Assembly (NCBI GenBank): GCA_024181965.1
Contig: BQXS01011084.1
Coordinates: 6,687-27,789, forward strand
DNA: 21,103 bases
Reading direction: 5' to 3'
Source of the DNA: Aduncisulcus paluster
Lineage: Eukaryota > Fornicata
The first letter of the stretch is position 1; every line of letters begins with the position of its first letter. The notes under the pieces are model-generated. The model was not told the DNA's origin. It searched no databases and was given only the letters and a program-made list of their open reading frames with translations. Of the stretch, positions 8,328-17,286 are shown one piece after another. A program made the position numbers and the translations under genes.

Positions 8328-8463
8328 TCGCCGAAAATTATTGAAGACATATCCCTGGTAAAAAACATTCAATCATTCTGATTTTTTGTTTTGACTCAAT
8401 ACATACAATTTATCCTATATTTTTCAATATTTCTTCGTTTTTAATGAATTTTGAAAAATGTAA

Positions 8464-8493
8464 TTCTAAAAATAGAATTTCTAAAAATAGAAA
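8464..8493. repeat. Two tandem 15-bp palindromic units
   Basis: Two adjacent units, TTCTAAAAATAGAAT and TTCTAAAAATAGAAA, differ at the last base only. Each is an inverted repeat (TTCTA/TAGAA) around a short A/T centre. The position fits a 3' UTR or spacer; function is unknown. Confidence 0.7.
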
Positions 8494-8744
8494 TGTTATA
8501 AATATTTTTGTTCCTTTCACAATATACATGTCATTACTATTGGATTTTCTTCCCAAAATTTGTGATTATGGTGGTTTATCTTATTCGGATTCGTGTTATT
8601 GATTCCAATTGAACATATTTGGGCTGATCAAGAGATATTAATTCTCACAAGGAAGTGTTTAGAATATTATCCATACCACAGCATGCAGACCTTTTAAAGA
8701 GAAATAAATCTTGAATTTTTGTTTATTGCAATAAATGACGAAGC

Positions 8745-8758
8745 CCTATAGCTATAGG
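8745..8758. repeat. Perfect 14-bp palindrome CCTATAGCTATAGG
   Basis: The 14 bases equal their own reverse complement. A second dyad, TAGAAT-AA-ATTCTA, follows at 8764-8777. Such symmetry could mark a protein-binding site or the edge of a mobile element, but no flanking element is recognisable. Confidence 0.75.
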
Positions 8759-9283
8759 ACCTATAGAATAAATTCTACAACTATACTCGGAGGACGGCCT
8801 ACATCTTACAAATAAAATGATCATTAGCAGGATCAGTGACTGGCCACAGAGTGAAGACCAAGTGGGTTCATCGACAAGGGGAGAGAGGTCGGTTCTAAAT
8901 AGTCCAAGAGGCCTAAACAATGTTTATTTTTTCACGGAATAATAAATCATGGAAAACCGTTGTACTCTCGGATAATTTTGCAACTATGAGCACAAAAACA
9001 GTCATCAGGAATATCTACAAGATTAAAGCAATACATTTGTTTGGAAATATCATATTATTCGGAACCATTGGTCAGTTTATCGCATATGTTGGCTGACATG
9101 ACTGAACTTCTGTAAATATCATCTTGAAGATGACATCTTGCAATCGGCGAACAAGGAAAAATAGCAAAGAATTTATCTGTCAGAACAGTTCAAACTTATC
9201 CAACAGCTTCTCAAACCGTCATCGCCAAAGAACTAGGGGCTATAAGGTGCCATCAGTAAGATGAGACGTCGATTTGAATATGT

Positions 9284-12200
9284 TCAAAGAACATCGTCAA
9301 GTTTATAATGTGGCCCCATGGGTAAAACTGGAAGAATTGAACCAACCTTAATCCCTTGAGCACCTCGCATTCGCTGAACAGCAGAAACCGCATGCATTAT
9401 TAGATCATGTTTCGTTGTAACGAAAATATCCTTCTCCTGAATTTCCTCAATTACAGATTCAAGTTGAGTTGGCTCTAATTGCATCAACCCGCCCTTTTTA
9501 AGCAGGACATATGGCGATAACTTTACCTTTGAAACATCTAATACAACAACGGACTGATTAATCCCAATGTAAACATGAGAGATAGAAGAGGTGAAAGTCT
9601 CGGTCTTTGTTTTTGGTTTTGTCATGGAGGCAAGAATACCTCGAATTCCTTTCGTTTTAGGTTCAGGAGTGGGTTCTTCTTTTGGTTGAACAATCTTTGT
9701 ATGTGAATCTTTCATTCTCCAAGCTTTTTTTCGGGAGATGTTTTGTTCCTTCTCTTTTACAAAAGGACACACATTCATGCAGGTAATATTCCCTTCAAAA
9801 TAGAGCCTACGATCTGTCAACAGTGGTGATATCACAGAAAACTCAGATTTTGGCGGTGGAAGAGATCCAAGAGAAGTCTTTTCCAAGATTTGAGCAAGAT
9901 GAGTAATCATAGGCCTCAGATCATAAACATGAATGACATTACTTTCACTGTGCACAACTAACTGTTCAGCGTCTTTTGTAACAACAAAATCAAGGATGCG
10001 CTCAGAAAAAGGTTGCAGAGAGACGACATCGGGAACGAAAATTACTTTCGCACTCAAGGATATTATCTGAATCCGTGGATCTCCATTAGTCATCAAAAAC
10101 CCGCATACATTCCCATTGATATCAAGGGTAACATCACTGAGCTTTGTAAATGAGGGAATAGGTGGTGGAATCGGAACAATTTGTTTCTTCTCAATTATTT
10201 GAACATCACTAACACGTGACCGAGGAGATCTGGATACGACTTTTCTCCCAAATCGATCTTCAGACACGGTAGATGTTCGAAGAGTAACATTTCTGAAAGA
10301 TCGAGAAAGAGATGAGGACATTCCGACAGGTGGTCGAGGAGAAATTGGAGGCCGAGGGGTGAGACAAGACCTTGACAAAGACAAATCCAAATGTTTATCT
10401 CCAACCATTACTTCCTTTTCTTTTTCATACATTCCAGAACCAATCGCCTTTGAAAGCACCGTTTCAACTCTTCCTCCTCTTACATCAACCAATTTCACGA
10501 TTCCCCCATCTTCTGCACACATACAAACGATTCCACGTCGAATTTGAATGTAAACACAAGCGAACACGTCCTGTTGTTGTTTATCAGAGAAGACAGCGTG
10601 GAAATGACTCGGATTATGGGGATTAAGAAGAACAAGCGGACGTTCACAGAGAGAAAGAGTTAATGGCATTGGAAGAGAAGCAGTAATAGAGAGAGATAAG
10701 ACATTTTTTTCCAACACATTGTTTGATTCATCCCATTTGAATGAGGGTATTGAACCAGTACACTGCGAATATTGCATGTCAATGACAGAACTTTTCTCAG
10801 CAACAACACTTGGAGTCGGAATTTCAGAGTTCTTTCTTAAGGAAATCATTTTCGAAATATTAATTTTCCATTCAACTTGAGCGCTAACAATTGTATGCGA
10901 GGACAGAATACCAATGTTATCCACAATGAATACATTTCTCCCCTCTCTGTCGCAACAAGCAGCTTGAATGGCAAGATCTTTGGTTTGTTGGATGAAATCA
11001 GTTGGAAGTGGTGAGGACATTTGAAGAGAATTCTCCAGTCTAAGTCTAGGATCTACTTCTGAAAGTAACTTTCGAGTCTGGAATCGAATATTTTCTCCAC
11101 TGAGATCATGAAGAAAGGACACAACCTCTCCATCTTTGCCAATAACGACCAAATTATTTTTTGTCGGAATAATTTGACAAACACTTCCAGAAGTGACTTT
11201 GTTTGAAATTCCGGGGATATCAACACATTTGGCTATCCGAAACACATCGGTATGGGTAAATAAGATTTGAACACAATTCGGAAGGATCGAGAGAGAATCC
11301 TGAAAAGCAGGAGAAACAAGAGATCTAAGTTGCTCCAGTGGTTTCTTATCCAAATTCTTAGTTTTTACATCGATAACTGATGCAATCTTATCATGAAGAG
11401 GCTGATTTTCAATGGTTTTCACCACTCCTTCGAGGTCAGCCTTTTCAAGCTTCTTCCCAGGTCTTGGAGGATGGAAAATGTCCAGGCCAGAGTAAGGGGC
11501 CAGTCGAGAGTTGTCGGGTCTCTCCATTTTGGTTTCTATCTTGTTTTTTTTTGAAGTTAATGAGGGTGAAAACGGAACCTTAATCTCCGAGAGAACTCCA
11601 TTAAGATACGAATCTTTAGTGTCAATATCTACCCTTTTTTGAGCCTGTTTAGACAAAAATTCTTTCTTTGGAATCTCCAATTTAATTGAATAATTATGTA
11701 ATAATATCTTATTCCGGGATTTTTCATCAAATTCAATACTTTCACAATCATCATCCAACATTTCTTTCCATCTTTTCTTTGGGTCTTCTTCTTTCTCACT
11801 GGCAGTCATCTTTCTGCTCCTCTCTCTCATAGTTTTCTTCAATTCATTCATCTTCGCCTTCTTTTGACTGACTCCGACCAAACTTTCTTCAGGTTGCGCC
11901 TCTTCGGAGTCTTCATCATCTTCCCCAACAATTATCCTCATCCCTTCCTTGATTTTCTTTGCCACAGACACCTCATCATGAACAGCTTCTGTGACATGAG
12001 CAAGGGAAGATTCAGATTCGACATACTTGACAGATACATCATAGAGATCAGACACATCGTCAACAGCCATCAAATGAACAGGTCTTGAGGGATGTAAAGA
12101 AATAATCAATGGAGACAAGGGGTTTGTGTCTGTCAAAATTGCATCAGAGCCATGTTGTTCATCAATATCCTCATCTGAACACTTATCCTTTCGTTTCTTA

Positions 12201-15094
12201 TTCTTGGTTTTGCCAAAATCGGGAATAAAATCTCCTTCACGAATTTCTGCGATACTTTTCAATTCATAAGGCCGTATGCAACTTCCAGCAATCAATAAAA
12301 TCTTGGAATACATATCAAAAGCACTGGCTGTCAGCTGATTATAAGGGGAATGCTTTGTCTTATCAACCATTATAGCAATGGGAATCAGAGTTACAGAGTT
12401 CCACTGGATAATCTGTTTGTCTTCACTGACACTCATGACACACCTCATAGAGTCACACACATGAATCCCGATAACCTTTGATTTATGTTCATCACCAATG
12501 GCTATTGGCTTATCTAAGACAGAATTCCATACAGCAATACGTCCTTCAGATCCCGCAGAAAACAGTAGTCGTTGTGCATAAGAGAAATCAATATCTGTAA
12601 CATTTAAGTGATATTTCAAACGACGATTGACGGATAATGTAGTCTTGTCCCACACGAAAATACACCCATCTCGACCAGAAGAGACCAATCCAACCCCACC
12701 TTTCCCATCAAACACTTTAATTTTAGTAATAGCCGGATCGTGGACGTTTCTTACAATTTTAATTGGTGTGAGATCGAACAAATCAAAGAAAATAAGTGAT
12801 CCATCCATACACCCAACCACCACAACTCTCTGGGAAGCATTGTATTCGTTAACTACACTCATTGGAATGATATTCCTATTTAAAGCCGACACACTCAAAT
12901 GAGCAATGGTGGAGTCAGAGGAAGGGTGTTCTGGAAATACAAGCGATGCCTTGGGGTCTTCTCTTTTCTTTTTAATAAAGGGTGCATGGATTGGAGCTAA
13001 TTCTCGGAATAATCCCCGAATCCGAAGAAGCTCCTCGTCTTTGGAAACCTCAGGTTTCGGAGGTCTCCGTCTTGTGAACATGGCACAACAAACAACAGAT
13101 TTTCTAAGTTTAATTCGTCTAATAAGTTTAAAGTTATGACGTAAAGAATAAAATAGCATATCGCCAGAGGCTGAGAGAATGAGCATGAGCCCGCTTGGAG
13201 TGTCGATTGAAATTCCAACGCACCAAGCACCATATTGTTTTCCCGCCCTAATTGATGAGACAACGAGCGATGGAGACGGTAACGGAGCTCCAACAGTCCC
13301 TTTCGAAATGTCAGGCTTTCGCGTGTACATTGAGTGGACAGAATGAGAATGGGATTCAACCTTGGAAGAAGGAACATGCTGTTTACGGATGGTATTGGCA
13401 AATCTAAATTTATGACTGGATTGGCTCCGACTTTTGGCACTTTGTGGGCGTCGACGAGGAGTTGAACGCGACATCACTTGAGCACTGGCACTCCGTTTGG
13501 CGCGTATAGATGCTGATTTTGGCCTGGAAGGTAACTTACAAGTATCTTGGGGGTCAAATTGTCTCAAATGATCAAAGCAACCCCCAAAAGCAACATTTTT
13601 CTTCATTTGTTGTGGACTTTTAGAATAAGAAGGCAAATGGGGTTGATTCGTTGGAGATTCTTTTGAAAACACGAAGGGATTTGTTGTCATCGGCAATGGT
13701 TCTCTCGTATTTTTCAATAAAAAACATCCATTTGGTGCAAAAACACTTGGAGGAGCCCGCAGCGAAGGCACAGGTGTTTCTAACTTCTCAATATCTGCGA
13801 GATATGATCCATAATATAAATATCCAATATTTTCACCTCCAAATCCATTGATCACACATCCTCCTCCTCCTCCTCCCACAAGCCCATCTTCATCTTTTCC
13901 AATGCCAGTATCTATGAACTCAGGAGGGATGGATGAGTCTTCGGGGAGTATCGGGGCGGTTGGATCTATTCTTGGATGTAATAGAGTACGCACACACTTT
14001 CCGTGCATATTCCAGAATTGGAGTAATCCGTCTTTTGCACAGGAAACGATCAGGGATATTGTTGGAAGGAAGCACAAAAATTCAACGTTACTCCGATGTT
14101 GCCAATAAGGATTATAAGGAAACATGCGCACAGATTCCCCAGCCTCCTCCAGAGCATATCTACGCTCTAGTCGGTATGCGCCTTCGTTCTCATTGATATT
14201 GACTTCCGATTGGGCGCTTTCTATATGTTTTAGAAAGGTATTCCATGTCACAACAGAAACATGTGGAGGAAATAACAAGCTAACAAATTCAAACGCAGCA
14301 ACTTCCGACAAGGAAAGTGTTGATTCAAGGAGCTTTTGAAGCTGTGGAATAGATAAAGAGTATTCGGTAATATTATCTTCTTCAAGCATGCAATCAATCT
14401 CAAATGGATCCAATTTATCAAAATCTTCCGTCGATGGCTCACAACTTGAAGATCCAGATTGTTGAACAGCACTTTCAGCACGTTGGGATAATAAACGTTT
14501 TATACTCTGTTTTCGAAATCCATCATATAATATTGATAAATGATAGTCTGAAATAGCAGATAATTTAACTGAATCGTGAGATTTGGAACTTGAAAAACGC
14601 TGAAGAAGAGCAGCTGTTGCAGTACCACATCTGAGCTTTGACAAGAGTTTTTTCCGCTTTAATCGACGTTCCATCACATCCATTGGGTTATATTTAGCCT
14701 GTTTTATATACATTGATTTTTCTGTTTTAGAATATCCAACTGGAGTTGACAAAGATTCTGAACGCTGCTGCTTTCGTTTTAATTCAATCATTCGAATGAG
14801 ATGTCGCTTCTTGGAAAGTTCATAATCATCTCCTTTAAGCTTAACGTCAAGTTGTTTTTCAATATCTTTCACTAAAAATGAGGGTTTTGCAGAACGAAAT
14901 AGTACTCCCCTGGCAGCAGCTAATTTCGCAGTTTTAGAATTTTCAAAATGTTTTCTTGCCGATATCAGAGATGCAGATTGGCTTCTCCTCAATAGTTTTG
15001 TTTTAATTAAAGCTTGACGAGCTGTGAGTTCGAGAGATCCTGAATACTCTCTTCTATTAAGATATTTTTTTTGTCCATCTGTAGGATGATTCAT
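9284..15094 (-). CDS. Giant WD40-repeat protein, WDR49/WDR64-like, probably ciliary
   Basis: This uninterrupted frame encodes 1936 residues from the ATG at 15094; the frame runs a little further upstream but without ATG. Residues 1-230 are basic and helical with RS-rich patches. About 240-310 resembles a degenerate EF-hand pair. A first WD40 array spans about 330-940; clear blades include 'SCAKDGLLQFWN' near 350, 'GCMDGSLIFFDL' near 757, 'SSGRDGCIFVWD' near 795, 'SAGSEGRIAVWN' near 840 and 'SVSEDKQIIQWN' near 890. Residues 950-1220 are Lys/Glu-rich and probably disordered. More divergent beta-propeller-like sequence fills 1270-1900. EF-hand-like region plus two propellers is the plan of the WDR49/WDR64 family, known mainly from ciliated organisms. 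A run of six glycines near 405 and Ser/Arg-rich loops interrupt the first propeller. The family assignment is moderate; WD40 content is clear. Confidence 0.75.
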   Translation of the reverse strand: MNHPTDGQKKYLNRREYSGSLELTARQALIKTKLLRRSQSASLISARKHFENSKTAKLAAARGVLFRSAKPSFLVKDIEKQLDVKLKGDDYELSKKRHLIRMIELKRKQQRSESLSTPVGYSKTEKSMYIKQAKYNPMDVMERRLKRKKLLSKLRCGTATAALLQRFSSSKSHDSVKLSAISDYHLSILYDGFRKQSIKRLLSQRAESAVQQSGSSSCEPSTEDFDKLDPFEIDCMLEEDNITEYSLSIPQLQKLLESTLSLSEVAAFEFVSLLFPPHVSVVTWNTFLKHIESAQSEVNINENEGAYRLERRYALEEAGESVRMFPYNPYWQHRSNVEFLCFLPTISLIVSCAKDGLLQFWNMHGKCVRTLLHPRIDPTAPILPEDSSIPPEFIDTGIGKDEDGLVGGGGGGCVINGFGGENIGYLYYGSYLADIEKLETPVPSLRAPPSVFAPNGCFLLKNTREPLPMTTNPFVFSKESPTNQPHLPSYSKSPQQMKKNVAFGGCFDHLRQFDPQDTCKLPSRPKSASIRAKRSASAQVMSRSTPRRRPQSAKSRSQSSHKFRFANTIRKQHVPSSKVESHSHSVHSMYTRKPDISKGTVGAPLPSPSLVVSSIRAGKQYGAWCVGISIDTPSGLMLILSASGDMLFYSLRHNFKLIRRIKLRKSVVCCAMFTRRRPPKPEVSKDEELLRIRGLFRELAPIHAPFIKKKREDPKASLVFPEHPSSDSTIAHLSVSALNRNIIPMSVVNEYNASQRVVVVGCMDGSLIFFDLFDLTPIKIVRNVHDPAITKIKVFDGKGGVGLVSSGRDGCIFVWDKTTLSVNRRLKYHLNVTDIDFSYAQRLLFSAGSEGRIAVWNSVLDKPIAIGDEHKSKVIGIHVCDSMRCVMSVSEDKQIIQWNSVTLIPIAIMVDKTKHSPYNQLTASAFDMYSKILLIAGSCIRPYELKSIAEIREGDFIPDFGKTKNKKRKDKCSDEDIDEQHGSDAILTDTNPLSPLIISLHPSRPVHLMAVDDVSDLYDVSVKYVESESSLAHVTEAVHDEVSVAKKIKEGMRIIVGEDDEDSEEAQPEESLVGVSQKKAKMNELKKTMRERSRKMTASEKEEDPKKRWKEMLDDDCESIEFDEKSRNKILLHNYSIKLEIPKKEFLSKQAQKRVDIDTKDSYLNGVLSEIKVPFSPSLTSKKNKIETKMERPDNSRLAPYSGLDIFHPPRPGKKLEKADLEGVVKTIENQPLHDKIASVIDVKTKNLDKKPLEQLRSLVSPAFQDSLSILPNCVQILFTHTDVFRIAKCVDIPGISNKVTSGSVCQIIPTKNNLVVIGKDGEVVSFLHDLSGENIRFQTRKLLSEVDPRLRLENSLQMSSPLPTDFIQQTKDLAIQAACCDREGRNVFIVDNIGILSSHTIVSAQVEWKINISKMISLRKNSEIPTPSVVAEKSSVIDMQYSQCTGSIPSFKWDESNNVLEKNVLSLSITASLPMPLTLSLCERPLVLLNPHNPSHFHAVFSDKQQQDVFACVYIQIRRGIVCMCAEDGGIVKLVDVRGGRVETVLSKAIGSGMYEKEKEVMVGDKHLDLSLSRSCLTPRPPISPRPPVGMSSSLSRSFRNVTLRTSTVSEDRFGRKVVSRSPRSRVSDVQIIEKKQIVPIPPPIPSFTKLSDVTLDINGNVCGFLMTNGDPRIQIISLSAKVIFVPDVVSLQPFSERILDFVVTKDAEQLVVHSESNVIHVYDLRPMITHLAQILEKTSLGSLPPPKSEFSVISPLLTDRRLYFEGNITCMNVCPFVKEKEQNISRKKAWRMKDSHTKIVQPKEEPTPEPKTKGIRGILASMTKPKTKTETFTSSISHVYIGINQSVVVLDVSKVKLSPYVLLKKGGLMQLEPTQLESVIEEIQEKDIFVTTKHDLIMHAVSAVQRMRGAQGIKVGSILPVLPMGPHYKLDDVL

Positions 15095-15290
15095 TAAAAT
15101 ATAATCTACACTGGAATATATTACATTAACAAGCAAATAGCTTCAAAAAAGCCAAAAGTAACAAAACAAGAACCAAACAATACAATATAATAAAATTTAC
15201 TCAAAAATTATGCATGAATTTGATAAATATAAGACAATAAACTAATAAAAAATAAGAGACATATATAAATAGTGTCCCAGACATCAATTT

Positions 15291-17003
15291 CTAAAACAAT
15301 GCAACGACAATACAAACGATGATAATAATAAGAATAATAACGAGAATTATGACAATAGTTATAATTTTAGTTGAAGAATTATTTGTATTAACCCCCGAAT
15401 AGGAGGAAAAATTCCTGTGAATAGAGAAATTCCTTGATGACTCAAATTTTGTCCCTTGAGCTTTTGAAATCTCTGCTTGAAAAGCAATACGAGCAGGGTC
15501 GAGATGTCCCATGTGTTTTCTATCCATTCCGCTCATTGTAATAGGAGAAAGAATGCTGGAATCTTCCACTCCAAAGATAATCATTGATGCAGCAGCTTCT
15601 CCAAAAACGCATGAAATTGAGTGTGGAATAACTGAACATTGTTTGGAACCGCTGTAAAGTGCATCTTTATAGATGCTAGAAATTTGGGCTGATGAGAAGG
15701 TAGAAACACCTCGGGACAACCTAACAAGATCACTAGAACTCTCCACCATACTCAAAACTTCTGTGTGGGCAGATTTTGAATCAGAAATACTTGAAGTGGA
15801 ATCATGAAATCCAACATCTTCCTTGAAACTGTCAGAAAGGTCACATCGGATCATATTCTCAGCAATTTGCCTAAATCCATCAATCTTTTCCTTTTTGTCA
15901 CCTATATCTCCCTTCGATTCCTCTTCCTCTTCCTCTGATATGATATCATGTAGAGATTCTTCTTGGACAGGAGGCAACAATGACATATCTTTGTGAATGG
16001 CCCCTAACCAAGAAATAATATTAACCTCATTAATAATTAATGCCAAAAACACCTCGTTTTGATCATGCCAAGTCACATTTAAAGGGGACATCGGAGCCTT
16101 TTGATCTTTAGGAACAAAGGCACACGATTCACGCATTTCAATCTGTGTGGGTGAGTGACCAACACAATTTTGGTATAAATATTCATAAAATTTCAATTGG
16201 CGAAACAAAAGTCCAGCAGAACGAAGAGCTACAATGTCTTTCGGATTACACCCACCAGATTCCACAAAAGCAATAATATTATAGAATGATGTTAAATTAC
16301 AACCAATAAATGCCGCTCTAATACAATCGGCAACGCTGAAGAAGGGGAAATCATTCAAACCAAAACTATTTTCAGAATCACAGAAGATACCAGTCACAGG
16401 GACACCACACCATGCCAACAGTTTTGAAACATAAAAATAATGACATAGAATAGCAATGGTTAATGGAGTTTGGCCCATATAATCCATATCAGTGTGAAGA
16501 GAAGATAATACACATGGAATTGATAAAAGATCAACAATAATAGACATCAGTTCTTTTTCCAAGCCTTTCCAAAACATTATTAACGTCGATAAGATAGATA
16601 CTCCTCGGATAGACACAGGAAGTCGAAAATGTGCACTTGCAGAAGGATCAGCAATATAAAACATTATTCCCCTTTTCATTATCATATAAAGACACGATGG
16701 AAGATATTTCGCACACAAATGAACAGGTGTGTGCAACTCTGAATCATATGGGAGGAATGGATTTATGTTACAATTTTCCAAAAACATCGTAACATAATCA
16801 ATTCTTTTTAATTTTATACTATAACAGAAATATGACACTAATTTTGAATGGTGTTTTCCCTTCTTTAATTTTGGATAATACTCCCTCAAGAAATGGGAGG
16901 GGTCAGAGTCATTTATAATCTTTTTTATAGAGGACGATGTTGAAAAAGAAGGAATATTGTATGAATAACAAATAGATTTCGGTTTTTCTTCTTCATGATC
17001 CAT
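15291..17003 (-). CDS. Tail-anchored ankyrin-repeat-like protein
   Basis: From the ATG at 17003 the protein has 570 residues. About 70-250 contains degenerate ankyrin-type repeats, including 'SELHTPVHLCAKY' near 88-100 and 'MGQTPLTIAILCHYFYVSKLL' near 175-195, which follow the TPLH...A consensus. The middle (370-450) is acidic and Ser-rich with a Glu run. The last 24 residues are a continuous I/V/L stretch ending ALF, a C-terminal membrane anchor. Ankyrin repeats in front of a tail anchor place the protein on the cytosolic face of an internal membrane. An upstream in-frame ATG at 17045 would add a hydrophobic leader coded partly by a 13-base homopolymer; I prefer the downstream ATG because a leader conflicts with a tail anchor. 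The stop lies 196 bp upstream of the WD40 gene on the same strand. I recognise no specific orthologue. Confidence 0.75.
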   Translation of the reverse strand: MDHEEEKPKSICYSYNIPSFSTSSSIKKIINDSDPSHFLREYYPKLKKGKHHSKLVSYFCYSIKLKRIDYVTMFLENCNINPFLPYDSELHTPVHLCAKYLPSCLYMIMKRGIMFYIADPSASAHFRLPVSIRGVSILSTLIMFWKGLEKELMSIIVDLLSIPCVLSSLHTDMDYMGQTPLTIAILCHYFYVSKLLAWCGVPVTGIFCDSENSFGLNDFPFFSVADCIRAAFIGCNLTSFYNIIAFVESGGCNPKDIVALRSAGLLFRQLKFYEYLYQNCVGHSPTQIEMRESCAFVPKDQKAPMSPLNVTWHDQNEVFLALIINEVNIISWLGAIHKDMSLLPPVQEESLHDIISEEEEEESKGDIGDKKEKIDGFRQIAENMIRCDLSDSFKEDVGFHDSTSSISDSKSAHTEVLSMVESSSDLVRLSRGVSTFSSAQISSIYKDALYSGSKQCSVIPHSISCVFGEAAASMIIFGVEDSSILSPITMSGMDRKHMGHLDPARIAFQAEISKAQGTKFESSRNFSIHRNFSSYSGVNTNNSSTKIITIVIILVIILIIIIVCIVVALF

Positions 17004-17286
17004 TGGGAACAGGAGAAAAACAGGAAAAAAAAAAAAAACAATCATGTATCGAGAGAGAGATATTTTCAAAAATAAAAATATATCATTTAATATCTAATCC
17101 AAACATTTTTTTTGACTCATTTTGCCACGATAAACCTTAATACAAAAGTACGTAGAGTCCGCGAAATTCTGCAAAATCAAATCACTTCGAATGTAGTCGC
17201 ATTCTTGGGTGCTATTATCTTTTTCAAATTTCCCCCAAATTGTTTTTATCAAAATCACTTATTTCATTCAACATTTCTTATTTTTT

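Larger units (their letters stand above)
8156..9283. other. Long intergenic region with short ORFs and palindromes
   Basis: This 1.1-kb gap is the longest in the window. It must hold the 3' end of the SNARE transcript and that of the convergent WD40 gene. No recognised gene is present. It contains a 43-codon ORF at 8196-8327, a two-unit palindromic repeat at 8464-8493, a 14-bp palindrome at 8745-8758, and ATG ORFs of 41 and 58 residues at 8817-8942 and 8920-9096. From about 8800 base composition is less A/T-rich than in the other spacers, which could reflect eroded coding sequence. Confidence 0.6.

Noticed and set aside
8723-8920. 65-codon minus-strand ORF in the large spacer
   Set aside because: It starts at an ATG but shows no known motif, spans the palindromes and is not supported by flanking context.
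12997-13440. 147-codon minus-strand ORF inside the WD40 gene in another frame
   Set aside because: The overlapping frame encodes the continuous WD40 protein; this one is a by-product of its codon composition.
17004-17069. N-terminal signal peptide on the ankyrin-like protein
   Set aside because: It needs either a TTG start or the ATG at 17045 and is encoded partly by a homopolymer; a leader conflicts with a C-terminal tail anchor.
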